Source of the DNA: Rhizopus arrhizus
Taxonomy: Eukaryota > Mucoromycota > Mucoromycetes > Mucorales > Rhizopodaceae
Reading direction: 5' to 3'
DNA: 64,000 nucleotides
NCBI GenBank assembly: GCA_024220505.1
Contig: JAKZZE010000018.1
Location: 496,001-560,000 of the forward strand
Numbering within the stretch: the first letter of the stretch is position 1; each line of letters begins with the position of its first letter. The position numbers were made by a program, and so were the translations under genes. The notes under the pieces were generated by a model, which ran no database searches, was not told where the DNA came from, and saw only the letters and a program-made list of their open reading frames with translations. Below, in pieces: positions 51,664-63,281 of this stretch.

Positions 51664-53319
51664 TTATGTTGTTTGAATTCTATCATCTTCGTTGGGACAG
51701 TAGATAGTCTCGTCTGCATTATATTTATATGTACTGTTCTTTTCACTTGATGGAAGAAACAGCATTCTCCTAATTGTTATTTTCTTGTCAGTAAAATATT
51801 TAAAAGCGAATTAAATGTTGATTTACCAAAGTATTTTAGAAAACCAAGCATGAGCTAAAGTAGAAGGGTGAAAGCAGTCAATGTTACTACAAATAATATA
51901 TTATGAAACTAGGAAAAGCATGGCGTTATTCTTTGTACCTAATAGCTTGTATTGGAAAGCTCATGATGTCAACCAACAGAGGTTGATAAATGACAGCAAA
52001 GGTATCGTTAGGTTCCTTGTAGTGAGCGACTACCTGCTGAAGGGCTTGATTGTAAGCAGGAAAATTTTGATTCATAATGGTTAGATTAGCTGCAGAATGG
52101 GAACATTCACATTCATGATCGTGACCTATGAAGCTACTGCCCTTAATAGGCTGACAATAGTTTGTATAGTTGGAAGTAGAGATTACAATATCTTGAACTC
52201 GCATAAGACCAACTTTATAATTAAAATGAAGCACAAAAAATTCGTACGTATTTTTTTTAAACTTACTTATTTGAACCAATGTGTTTGTCATTGATTTCCT
52301 AAGTGTTTCCACAGTACTCCAAACGTTAGCACCAAAAGGCAAAGGTAGCGACGTTGGTTCAGTACAGCTGTGACAAATATCATTGGATCCAATAAATATA
52401 GTAATCAGCTTCCAATCTGTAGGTTTGACTCTTCCGATCTTGTACTCCTCGTCTAGTCGATCAAACAAATAGCTCGTTTGATGATCAAGATTAAGACTAC
52501 GAGCCCCTGATTGAGCAGCATTAAGCATATCGATATCATCTCGATATTGACCTTTGGGGCATATCTCATTACCTAGCATAAGAAGAGAGTAAAACAGCCT
52601 GTTTGTTTTTATTTTTTATCGTTTTATTTACCAAAACAAATACTTATGAGATGGTCTCCAACTGACGCACCAAATAAATCATGAGAGTAATAATTTATTA
52701 AATTTGGCATAGTAATTGTATTTGGATCCTGTATAAGGTTTTAAATAAGAAAGTAAAAGTATATTCATTAATATATAACTTACGCCTCCAATAGAAAAAC
52801 TGACGCCTCTATTTTCATATAAATTCTTGATGTTGATAAATTGTCCTTGTATACCTTTTGCAGAAAATGCTGCCATGACACTGACACGTATATTTATTTT
52901 AAAAAATTTGATCTATTATTTTTCATGATTTTACTTTACCTGTCACCCAAACCAGCAATTATTTTGATGTCGTCAGGTCTAAGGTCATGTACACTCTTTG
53001 CAGGTGTTGTTCTTGGCTTCAAAAAAGGACAGCCAATGTCTAAAGGTACTGTTATGTTATTCAATGGTGTCACTGGCACCGTTATGACAATGGGTATCAA
53101 AAAAAGAGTATACAAATAGGCCAATAAAGACATGAATGAAGCTGCGAAAAGAAATATAGGAAGTCTGTCTGCAGCACTGATGAAACAGTGTATGATGATC
53201 GAAGGTGTTATTGTTTCAATTAATGATAGGTCACTTTCACTTTTTCCTTCTTCTATCTTTGTTGATATTGGTGGATTTGAAAAAGATGAGATATAAGAAT
53301 TTCCTTTAACATAAAACAT
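51664..53319 (-). CDS. PLB1-like GDSL phospholipase/esterase, membrane-anchored
   Basis: Exons on the minus strand: 52940-53319, 52784-52880, 52632-52728, 52267-52572, 51939-52212, 51827-51886, 51664-51769; 1320 nt, 439 residues. After a cytosolic N-terminus there is one membrane span (LPIFLFAASFMSLLAYLYTL, then FLIPIVITVPV), so a type II signal anchor with a lumenal or extracellular enzyme. GDSL-hydrolase blocks: IAGLGDSVMAAFSAKG (block I, Ser nucleophile, restored only by splicing 52940/52880), GDHLISICFGNEIC with block II Gly, TIFIGSNDICHSC (block III Asn) and NIDCFHPSTLAHAW (block V Asp-x-x-His). Conserved CPNEDDRI near the C-terminus as in animal PLB1 repeats. Likely hydrolyses phospholipids or lysophospholipids; fungal members are single-domain. 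Cys residues suggest an oxidising compartment. Confidence 0.88.
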
Positions 53320-53439
53320 AAATTTTTAGTAAAGAGTAAACTTTATTTCAGTTTATATACGTCTTTAAAAGTGTGTTTTATTGTATATAAAGGAGGAAGG
53401 CACTGGGTAATATAGAGTGCATTTAAAGGAGAAAATGAT

Positions 53440-54727
53440 TTAAATTGGTAATAAGCGGTATAGTTGGACACCCGTTTCTAATGTCATTGGTGGAACTAGA
53501 ATATCGTCTGTGTCCTGTTTTCCATCAAACTGTAATAATGTCACTTGAAATCCATGAGATTTGCATAAACTCCAAAACATTTGCTCTTCTTCTTTATTGA
53601 ATCCACGACGTTTATAGCCGATATAGATACGTGTAGTTTCCTTGCTCAAGTCTACAAAAGTCTTTACTAAATCTTCAAAGAAATGAGCTTCATATAACAC
53701 GTCCGATGCTATAATTAAATCAGCTTTTGTACATTTCTCTGCTTCAGTCTCGTTTCCCCATAATAGAGACTTGGTAGTCAAGTCAGAAAACTTCTTTAAA
53801 TGGCCATTGATTAATATGTTTCGATCAATAAGTTGAACTGCTTCATCCAATTCAGTAATTGTAATCTTTCCTCGACTTATATTTGATTTTGGAGATGACA
53901 TCATACTCGCAACATAAAGTCCTATTAAACCAGTGCTACAATCATGAATGAGTTTCTTGACAATTTAAAATAGTAAAAAGCAAGAGTGCTTACCCTGCAC
54001 TAAGATCCAATGTATGCTTACTATCCACATATTCTGGGTGGTGTTCAACTACTCTTTTTATCACTTCAAGCATCACCAAAGCCGAGTCCCAAATCTTGCC
54101 TGGGATTCCTATATCCCACATTTCATGGATGGCTACTTGTCCACTTGAAAACACACGATATCCATCGTATACCATATCCTGCGGCTGATTATGCCAAAGT
54201 TCTAATGGCAGCGGTGTATCGCGATCGTCTTGTTTCAAATCAGGGATAATCTCAACTGGCCCTACTGTCAGAGGCTGGATAGTTGTAGCAAACTGTAAGA
54301 TTTCGGTAGGTTGTATACACAAGAATCGTTTCCCTTTTATAGCTTGACTGTGCTTGGCACGAACTCGATATAAAAAGGTACCTTTTCCGGATCGATAAAA
54401 GCCAGGTACTGAGTTGGGTTCCCTTGCAAGTTGACCTTCCTGAAAATTGGGAGCAGGGGCAACGTCAATTTCCCAGTCACTATCTTGTTCAACCAAAGGT
54501 GTCATGCTTTCTTCTGAAGGTGTCAACAAGTTGCATGTCACAGTTACTTGTCCATTAGGCTCAATGTCGGAACGTCGAAAGAGGCCTAATTCATTAACAA
54601 GTAAGATATCAACTCGGTACCAACGATTAGGTGTAATGCGCGAAGCAAGTGGACTTCTTAAGTTTATTCGATAAAGTGAAAAATGATTTTCAAGTTTTGC
54701 ACGAAATTCTTGATCAGTCAGACTCAT
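53440..54727 (-). CDS. METTL21-family protein methyltransferase
   Basis: Exons on the minus strand 53994-54727 and 53440-53935; 1230 nt, 409 residues. The N-terminal half (about 200 residues, WYRVDILLVNELGLFRRSD...) has a beta-rich look and is not a standard domain I know. The C-terminal half is a seven-strand SAM methyltransferase of the METTL21/METTL23/EEF-KMT class: FSSGQVAIHEMWDIGIPGKI, WDSALVMLEVIK, the motif I loop DLSAGTGLIGLYVAS (intron inside the glycine loop), and DLIIASDVLYEAHFFEDLVK (motif post II). In this class the acidic DxxY/ExxF-type residue after motif II positions the lysine. Target protein unknown; METTL23-like arginine activity is an alternative. Confidence 0.82.
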
Positions 54728-54781
54728 TTATCAAAAATAAAAGGGTGAAAGAATATTATTTTTTTCTTCTCTCTTTGCTTT

Positions 54782-55417
54782 TTAGTTTCCGCCACTCACG
54801 CAAATGATGACACCTATAATAACTAATCCCATGCCCAACCAAGCATCTAGAAAACGAATGTCATGAAACAGCGTTTAAACATTCTTTGTTTTTCTTTTTA
54901 CCTTTTCCTCCAATAGATTCACCTAAGAACAGACCAGTCAATAATGAAAATATAAACGTGAGGGAATTTGTGATGGGAACAGCCAGTGACATGTCTATTG
55001 GAAAGAGCATAAGTTTTCTCATCTTTTTCCAATCTGCAACTAAAATTACCTGACTTTCCAAGGGTATAATAATAAACAATAGAACCACTTAGATTAACTA
55101 TCAATGGCACAAAATACTTTTTTGTACATTTCGTGAATACTTAATTCATTAGCGAGAAAGGATTTTTATAATCATACCTGCCATTTTGTAAACAAATATT
55201 TTAATTCTGCTAACCACTTTTTAAGCCCACCTTCAGGGTACTTTTCTGATACTTTCTCGAGACCTGAGCTTCCCTTTTTGATAAGAGGGTTTGTCGACCC
55301 CCAGCAAATGGCTACAAGTATAAATCCAAATAGCTGACCTACACAGAAAAATAATGACTTCTATAGGCCATATTTTCTTTTGAAATAGTTTAGCTTACGA
55401 ATAGCATCAGACATCAT
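54782..55417 (-). CDS. TMEM234-like small membrane protein (EamA/DMT fold)
   Basis: Exons on the minus strand 55399-55417, 55178-55338, 55050-55116, 54902-54994, 54782-54846; 405 nt, 134 residues. Hallmark CWGSTNPLIKKGSSGLEKV after the first span (LFGFILVAIC), then a second span with VPLIVNLSGSIVYYYTLG, a third with DMSLAVPITNSLTFIFSLLT, GESIGGKDAWLGMGLVIIGV and a last span ending SGGN. This matches the TMEM234 half-size drug/metabolite transporter family. Five short exons, with an unusual AAAAAAG acceptor before exon 3. Function unknown. The start codon lies 73 bp from that of the divergent neighbour. Confidence 0.82.
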
Positions 55418-55490
55418 TTTATAACAGACAAAAAAAATGAAACCTATTTTTTAGTTTTCCGCTTTTATTTTCGCTTTTTTACTATTTAAA
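55418..55490. promoter_or_regulatory. 73-bp bidirectional promoter
   Basis: The whole interval between two divergent start codons. AT-rich with pyrimidine tracts. There is room for only one core promoter region, so the two genes probably share a nucleosome-depleted site or overlap in their 5' UTRs. Confidence 0.6.
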
Positions 55491-55908
55491 ATGGAGGAAA
55501 ATACAACTTTATTGGGAGAAATTAAATCAGAACAATATAAGAACAAAGCAAAGCTGATATTTGTGTGGCTATGGAGGTTTTGTATATTTGCAGTAACTGG
55601 ATCTTCAAGTGTTCATGTCACTCGCATGCTCCTCCATTGGTTTCATTGCCAAGGTAACAATGCACATGAAATAGAAAGCATCGAAATATTAATAGCAAAT
55701 AGATAATGTATGGTATTACTACGTTGCATTCTTTTTTGCAGAGTTGCTTGTTTATACAGTCATGATTGTCTCTATTGGTAGTATACTATTTCAATGGAGG
55801 TTCTTTTGTAGAGTCGCTTATAAAATGTGGTCTTGGTTGCTGCCTAAAAAATGGAAAAAATGGTGTGCGCAGCGTCTTTATAATGATCCATTAACAGTTC
55901 TTGTATAA
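55491..55908 (+). CDS. Uncharacterised two-span membrane protein, 109 residues
   Basis: Exons 55491-55653 and 55742-55908; 330 nt. Starts MEENTTLLGEIKSEQYKNKA. Two hydrophobic segments: FVWLWRFCIFAVTGSSSVHV and LLVYTVMIVSIGSILFQW, separated by TRMLLHWFHCQE, then an Arg/Lys/Trp-rich tail (PKKWKKWCAQRL). The TGSSSVHVTRMLLH segment resembles a conserved motif of small fungal membrane proteins of unknown function. Probably endomembrane. No function assigned. Confidence 0.62.
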
Positions 55909-56243
55909 CTAAAAAATTACATTCATAATCATTTGTTGCATTAAAATAAAATAAATTGAAAAATTTCAGAGCATTATTATTATTTAAAAAAAAAGTTGAT
56001 CTTTACAAAAGCGAGAAAAAGCTGGTATTATTTGATATTCTTTCTTGATTTTGGGTATGGGGGGAAGAGCAATAAGCCCAAAAACATTTAAGAATAACAA
56101 TGCAGTCTTTGTAAAATAAAATTGTTCATTAATTTATGGTTATCCGTCACTGACAAGAAACAGTCAAGGTTTTCTTATTTGACCCAATAATATTTAAAAT
56201 GCAGAAAGTCATTTTCTGATATTTTCCATTCTTCTTTCTCCAA
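55909..56243. other. Intergenic, about 0.33 kb
   Basis: AT-rich terminator/promoter spacer with no coding content recognised; contains an A9-run near 55986 and the short GC-rich TATGGGGGGAAGAGC near 56056. Confidence 0.4.
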
Positions 56244-57040
56244 ATGAATTCTGTACATTCTGTTTCACCTGTACATTCAAGCAGCAGCACGACAGATCAG
56301 GAAGGTGCAAAGCGTGCAAAGAAATTTCGAGCCTGTACAATAATGAAATATATACTTAAAGGCATTTCTTTTTACTCACTAAATGTGTACATAAAATAGG
56401 CGATCTTTGTAGACAGAAAAAGATTAGGTGACAAATTAAAGAGAAAAAAAAAGGCGCAAATTGACTAACAATAATAATAAAGATGCGATTACGACCAGAC
56501 TTATCCAAACAATGCTTGTATTTCATGTAGAAATTACGGAAAAACTTGTACTTTTGCCGAAGTAAAATTTTATACCTTAATTTAAATCCCCCCCATATTC
56601 AGAATTCACTTTGTAGCCATCAAAAAGAAAGGGGCCTTCTAAAGGATATGTAGAAGGCTTGCAAAACCGATTAAAACGTATGGAACAATTATTATCTAAT
56701 ATGCTTCAAGAAATGCCGGCTGATCAAGTAGCCAATGTTACTGCAGAGCTTGAAGAACAGGAAACACTGGAAGCACAGGAAAGTCCTCCGGTCAGTAAAA
56801 GGCCACGAAGGGATAATAAAAGAACGCATTTCTTTGCAGGAAGCTCATCAGGTTATTATTTACTGAATCGATTGTTTCCACAAGATGAGTCAGCTTCACT
56901 CCTTCAAAAATATCCAAGAGCTATAGATAATCAAGATGATGACTTAATAATTGAACGTAATATAGAGGCAACGGATGACAATCAACGTAAGAAAGAATGG
57001 AAACTGCAACCGAAAGGTCTTGTGGATTATTTGATTCAAA

Positions 57041-57120
<80 letters not shown>

Positions 57121-58708
57121 CACACTTAAAAGTACTTTTTAATAGATATTTCGACAGAATAAACTACAAATTACCCATTTTGGATAAAGATGCATTTTAC
57201 AACACATATCATAAAGAAGGGCCTGAATCACCTTCGATTGCACCAATTAGCATCCATATTTGTGGAAAAATATGTAAGATGCTCAGCGCAAATGATCCAA
57301 TTTTTAAAAAGTACAACGTGGACAGATCAAAAATGTTAGAGGATTTTAACAACTGTATGAAGTTTATTCATCAACCAGACTATATGGAGCCAAAAATACA
57401 ATTAGTTCAAAATTTATTAATGAATGTAGCAAACAGTGAATCCTGGTTTCTAGATAGCACATGTTGGATATCATCAGGTATGGCCATTAAAATGGCTCAA
57501 GATCTTGGCTTGCACAGATCTAGCTTTCAGAATCAAGGATTATCAGAAGCTGAATTTGCAGGACGAAAAAGGTTATGGTGGTCAGCTTATGTTATTGACC
57601 GTTTTGTGAGTGCTTCCGTTTCTAGGTAAATAAAATCTCATGCTTTCTACTTTTTACTAAACACATATATTAAAGACCAATGACAATATCAGATGCGGAC
57701 TGTGATCTAGAATATCCAGATGAAACAGAATACGTTGAATTTGTTCACACTATTAAATTGTCACGTATTGTAGGCGAGGCTCATAAAGCCCTTCGTTCAC
57801 CAAAATTTCAGCAGTTGCCTGATAGAAAAGCTAGAACAGAAAATACATGTCGCTATATCCAGCAACGACTTGATGAATGGAGAAATGATTTGCCGCCCCA
57901 ATTTCGCCTAACAGATAAAGAACTAGAGCAAATGTTTCAGCCAGGTTTATTAGATCCAAAATTAAAAAGTAAACTAAACAGTGGTGGTAAGTTTTATTGA
58001 AATGAGGCTTCGGTCAATCAGAAATTAACATTTTAAATTATAGCTGGTCAATTTCATCTTGCCTATATTACAGTCTGTTTGATGACAAAGAAGCATCTAA
58101 TGTGTACAGCCAGTTATTATTTAGAAATCGCTCGTGAATGTCAAAAACTTATTAGAGAATCAGTGTATATATTATCTTCCACTCATTTAGAATCGCTTTT
58201 GTATTCTTGGTGTTTTTCAAGTAAATATACTAAAAAAATTGAGAAAGAGTTGCTAAAAGCACTTTTAGGTTTCTTTTTATCAGAAGCACTCGGTGTTATT
58301 TTTTTAATTTGTCGTATTTCTGATCCAGAAATTGCTTCAGAAGCAAGAGGTTTTTGTGAGAGCTTAAAAAATGTTACGGATATCTTGAAAAAATCACTGG
58401 ACGAGTAAAATTTAACAAACTTTTATCCTGTATGTTACTAAACAATCCATATTAGCCTTCTGTTGTTCCATACATTGAAGTATTGTTGGATATATCAAGC
58501 AGAGCGTCTGGTAGCTCATCCCAAGACGCAATACAAGAAAATCAAAAGCTTGAATATGATTCTTTGGCTGAAAGCATTGATGGAATTGAATGGGGCGGTA
58601 GTGTATTTCCTAGTTCGTATTAATCTTGATACTTATCTATTTTTTTTTAGAACTTGCTAAACTGTTATTAGAAGCTGACGCAGGTTTAAGCGGAGAAAAC
58701 GTTACATA
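56244..58708 (+). CDS. Zn2Cys6 fungal-specific transcription factor
   Basis: Exons 56244-56334, 56400-56427, 56483-56561, 56617-57041, 57146-57625, 57676-57986, 58044-about 58406, then 3' coding to about 58708. Splicing builds the zinc cluster RACDLCRQKKIRCDYDQTYP followed by NNACISCRNYGKTCTFAE, with two introns inside it, then the linker SKRKGPSKGYVEGLQNRLKR. The fungal_trans domain includes FAGSSSGYYLLNRLFPQ, GLVDYLIQIYFDRINYKLPI, WFLDSTCWISSGMAIKMAQD with the following LGLHRSSF, and RKRLWWSAYVIDRFVSASV. Intron 57042-57145 is dominated by 76 A. Near 58406 the frame needs one extra G to join NVTDILKKSLDE to PSVVPYIEVLLDISSRASGS; as read it shifts, so the last about 70 residues are uncertain. 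Two possible 3' ends (58623 or 58708). Confidence 0.85.
57044..57119 (+). repeat. 76-bp poly(A) tract within a transcription-factor intron
   Basis: Seventy-six consecutive A directly after the GT donor of intron 57042-57145; the acceptor lies 25 bp beyond the run (ending TTTTTAATAG). The flanking exons join in frame to a canonical fungal_trans motif. True length may differ because long homopolymers are error-prone. Confidence 0.9.
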
Positions 58709-58879
58709 AGCAATCAGGACTCAATTATTACATAAGCATCTGTCCTTCCATACTAGGGTTGTCATACATTTTCATTTAGCATATATAAAAGCAGTGTTTT
58801 TTTATCCTTTTTTTTTTCTTTTTTCTTTTTTTCTTTATTATTATCGTCTTTTATTTTTCATTCTTTGTTGCCTTTCTAT

Positions 58880-59998
<1,119 letters not shown>

Positions 59999-60427
59999 AC
60001 TTCTTTTTCAAATAGGGGTAATTTTCCCAGATCTGTTGTACATAGTTATACATATGCATACTAGTTGATAGCAATAAATTGGTGTTTTATTCATCTGCTC
60101 GCAGCAGTATTCCCACAAAAATTGGTAGAGGCTAAAGCTTAATTTAAATTGTTCAAAGATCATATCTTTAAAATGAATAGAAAATGATATATGTTGCATT
60201 TTCAGGATTAGCTGCTTTTCTTTATAGACTAAAACTGCAATACTTGAGAAATTTACAGTATATGTTGCATTACTCATAGTATGAGATCTATAAATTGAAT
60301 TTCCTAAAAAGGATCTGATTCAACAGTATTACAGAATCAAGCCATAATTGAATGACAAAAAAAAACCAACAACATTCATGAAATAATCACTATAGAGATT
60401 GAAGAATGTATTGACAAAGAACAATAC
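59999..60427. other. Intergenic, about 0.43 kb
   Basis: No gene recognised. A minus-strand open frame (60008-60277) of 89 codons has no family features. Confidence 0.4.
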
Positions 60428-60492
60428 AGTGGGGCTGGTAAATTTTGTCGGTTTGAAGAAAATAAACTTCGTTTAGCAAAAAACAAATGTCG

Positions 60493-60520
60493 TTTCCAGA
60501 AAAATAAATGTCACTAACCT
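60493..60520 (+). repeat. Left imperfect inverted repeat
   Basis: Pairs with 61164-61188 on the opposite strand; the core AAAAATAAATG is identical and the flanks differ at a few bases. Confidence 0.6.
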
Positions 60521-61163
60521 AAATGAAAATTTCGTTTAGTAGTGGTTTATTTGAGACTTTGAAATCTTCAAGTCCTCAAACTACGTTTCAGAGAATCAAT
60601 AACGTCATCAGCACAAAGTTGTGAGTCTTTTTCTATTATTTGTTGAATGTACTGCTCATGCTCAGGAGTCAGTGAGTTGTGTCGGCCGGGATTTCTTTGC
60701 AACTTTTTGTAAGCTACCTTTCCAGTTTCTTGATAGTGTTTCCACCAGCGCATAGCAGTACGAGGATTAATTCCAAGACCCTTTGCATGCAAAGTCACTT
60801 TTCCTCTTTCCGTAGGACTCTCCTTCATTCAGTCAATAAATATCTCTCTGGTTTGAGACTCAAATAGGACTTTTGGCTCGTTATAGTTTCAAGTACTACG
60901 TTTGGATCACTGATTTCGGTTAACACACCTTCCAACGGGTCGAAGACTCTCTCCATCCTTATTGTAGGCATTATTGTGTTCGTCTTTCATAAAAAATGTA
61001 TTTTCTGTCATTTTATTCAATTGTTAGAGCGAAAGGAAAGAAATAAAGCTTTTACATCATAGCCGACAATAATCCCTTAGTAACGCCAATTTGACCTGGC
61101 CCAAAAAGACAAAGGAAAATTTTAAAGCGAAAATCATTTGCTAGCAAACTGTCAAAATTTTTC

Positions 61164-61188
61164 AGGTAGCGCCATTTATTTTTCGGAA
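61164..61188 (-). repeat. Right imperfect inverted repeat
   Basis: Reverse complement of the left repeat core (AAAAATAAATG). The outer boundary of the element is not defined because the flanks have decayed. Confidence 0.6.
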
Positions 61189-61195
61189 ATTGTAC

Positions 61196-62226
61196 CTCAT
61201 GCTAGAATCCAAAGCTATGTCTCTTCCACTGTCTGAAAATTTTGGGCGGTTCAAGCTTAGAGGCATCATATAGTTATGTGAAATGTTTTTGGATCACAAA
61301 ATAGCAAAATTCAGACCAATGTTTTATTTTTGCTTCAACGTTACAGCTTTGATCATGGAGTACCAAAGTATTAAAGATAATTCTGTGTTAAAATATATAA
61401 AAGAGTGCGCTCCGAAAGACTCACATTTGTTGGCATAACCCCTATATATTGGCTAAATATTGCTGTTTTTCTAAGGAAGAGCATCAACTTTGATCAAAAT
61501 ACAGATTACTTTACTTTTTTGGTAATGAAATAAGGTAAATAAAAATTAATCATTCAATGATCGATAATAGAAAAGATCAAATATTATGAACTATTTCTGA
61601 AGCGCACGTCGTTTAATCTGTTTGAAAACGAAAGTGCACCCTTCTACATTCTAAAAGCTTTATTTTATAAAAAAAAAAAAAAAAAAAAAGTAGCAATAAA
61701 TTTGTAAATGTGATAAAATTAAATGCTTCACAAATGCGTCTTCAGTTCTCTAATGAAATCATATTGAACGTAAAAGAAATATTTTTTTTTGCTAATGGCA
61801 AATTTCTATTAATTAAAGATCATTTAATTCTACAAAGTGAATAGATTCCTATCGGTGGTGCAGGCTTTTACTTTTTTTTTTTTTTTTTTTTTCAAATTCG
61901 GTGATTCTGCTTGAAAAGAATATTGGTATATGCACAGCGTACAGGGAATTACAAAAATGGCAGAGATACTTTTTCATTTGATTATTTTTACTGTTTTCTT
62001 CTTGTTACCATAACAACCAGGCTCCAGTGCTTTGTTAAATGTGTATGTGTGTGGGTGTGGGTGGGTGAATTTAAGAATTTCAAACATATAGATAATTCTC
62101 CGTTCTCATCTTTATCATACACACACTCTCTGTTTCTCATTTTATTGTTTTCTTCTATTTCTCTCTCTTTCTTTTTTCTTCTTCCTAATTCAGTATACTT
62201 TTGTAGAAATAAAAAGTAGAATAAAA
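61196..62226. other. Intergenic, about 1 kb
   Basis: AT-rich, with A21 near 61669-61689 and T22 near 61871-61892, and a TG-rich stretch (GTGTGTGTGGGTGTGGG at about 62047-62061). No coding support. The last 100 bp is the pyrimidine-rich leader of the following gene. Confidence 0.45.
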
Positions 62227-63132
62227 ATGGAGAATTCCTCCGGACGTGGTCATAGACGAACCTCAAGTATGATCAGCCAAATCCCAAGTAGTAGACAAAG
62301 CATGGATCTGATCGAAGGCACATCTCAGCATTTTCAGCAAACTCGTTTGGCAGTCGATGCTCACACACAGCGTCTGAGGTGGGATGCATTTTTTGAGCCA
62401 CAATATACATTTGCATCCTTCATCCATGAACTCAGCAAACGAGATGATGATCATTTAAAGCGAGAACACCAAAAGAATGTCGATCGATTGGTAGACATCA
62501 GTAGTTTCGGAGACACCTCTCTATCCTCCTCGCAAAGACCAAGTAGCGATATCATCATGTCAAATCCAAGTTCTTACATGGCATCACCCAAAGCAGAAAA
62601 TTCAACACTGACGTGGACAGAGCAAGATGAAGACACTTTGATTCGTCGCTTGGAGATCTTGAAGCAAATTCGTGCTTCCATGCATAATGAAGACCAAGAA
62701 AAGCAAGGTGACCTTGTCGGTCGATGGAAGCGACTTCTTACAACAAAAGCACATGAACTATGTCAGGAAGCTGGTGTGGCAAATGATGATGTAGCATCAA
62801 AGTCATCTACAATGAGCGTTTATGATGAAGAAGAAGGTAAAGAAATAAACCCTGCAGAGGAAGAGATTGAAGTCAAGAAAGGGATTAGAAATTGCAGAAG
62901 GTCTTTCCTGCTCTTCCTCTTTGGGTTCATTTTTCCTCCTTTATGGCTACTAGGAAGTATCTATTTTGCCTCTTATGAGAAAAATCAGACTTCGGCTAAT
63001 AGGCGCCTTGATAGTAAATGGCGGCACAGATCAAGGGTCTGTTTTGGGGTGTTTGCTATATCACTTTTGATTGTTCTAGTCACTGTTTTTGTTATAGATC
63101 CGTCTTCGGTTGGGTATAGACACAGTGAATAG
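62227..63132 (+). CDS. Uncharacterised protein with two C-terminal membrane spans
   Basis: Single exon, 301 residues, ATG at 62227 preceded by an A-rich AATAAAA context. A long Ser-rich, phosphorylation-prone cytosolic part (SSGRGHRRTSSMISQIPSSR, then TSLSSSQRPSSDI) with a helical block (WTEQDEDTLIRRLEILKQIR) precedes two spans: FLLFLFGFIFPPLWLLGSIY and VCFGVFAISLLIVLVTVFVI, joined by a basic loop RRLDSKWRHRSR. The FGFIFPPLWLLGS motif followed by a second span is a layout I have seen in conserved fungal hypothetical membrane proteins. Function unknown. Confidence 0.75.
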   Translation: MENSSGRGHRRTSSMISQIPSSRQSMDLIEGTSQHFQQTRLAVDAHTQRLRWDAFFEPQYTFASFIHELSKRDDDHLKREHQKNVDRLVDISSFGDTSLSSSQRPSSDIIMSNPSSYMASPKAENSTLTWTEQDEDTLIRRLEILKQIRASMHNEDQEKQGDLVGRWKRLLTTKAHELCQEAGVANDDVASKSSTMSVYDEEEGKEINPAEEEIEVKKGIRNCRRSFLLFLFGFIFPPLWLLGSIYFASYEKNQTSANRRLDSKWRHRSRVCFGVFAISLLIVLVTVFVIDPSSVGYRHSE

Positions 63133-63281
63133 AAAGGTGTTCTTCAATGTTTTTATACTTGTTTATTGTTTAATGAAAAATGCGATAAAGAACAAAAATA
63201 TAAATTTAGATTAAAAAATAAGGAATCATTTCTCATCCTTCTTTTTTATGACTATTTGTGTATGAAAAGCTGTGTATGATA

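Larger units (their letters stand above)
60428..61195 (-). mobile_element. Remnant of a Tc1/mariner-like transposon with inverted repeats and truncated transposase
   Basis: Minus-strand frame from about 61000 to 60540 encodes only the N-terminal DNA-binding region of a transposase: a leader near VFDPLEGVLTEISDPNVVLE, a TGA where a Trp would fit (near 60832), then a helix-turn-helix VTLHAKGLGINPRTAMRWWK, YKKLQRNPGRHNSLTPEHEQ and an acidic helix block ending DSLKRSLRT. The catalytic DDE core is absent. Imperfect inverted repeats flank it: AGAAAAATAAATGTCACTAA near 60499-60518 against CGAAAAATAAATGGCGCTAC on the opposite strand (61165-61184). It is an internally deleted, non-autonomous or dead copy, similar in kind to the remnant at 3.5-4.3 kb. 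Confidence 0.65.

Noticed and set aside
61911..62219. 102-codon plus-strand frame before the two-span gene
   Set aside because: Pyrimidine-rich leader sequence encoding Phe/Leu/Ser runs; no start context better than the downstream gene's ATG.
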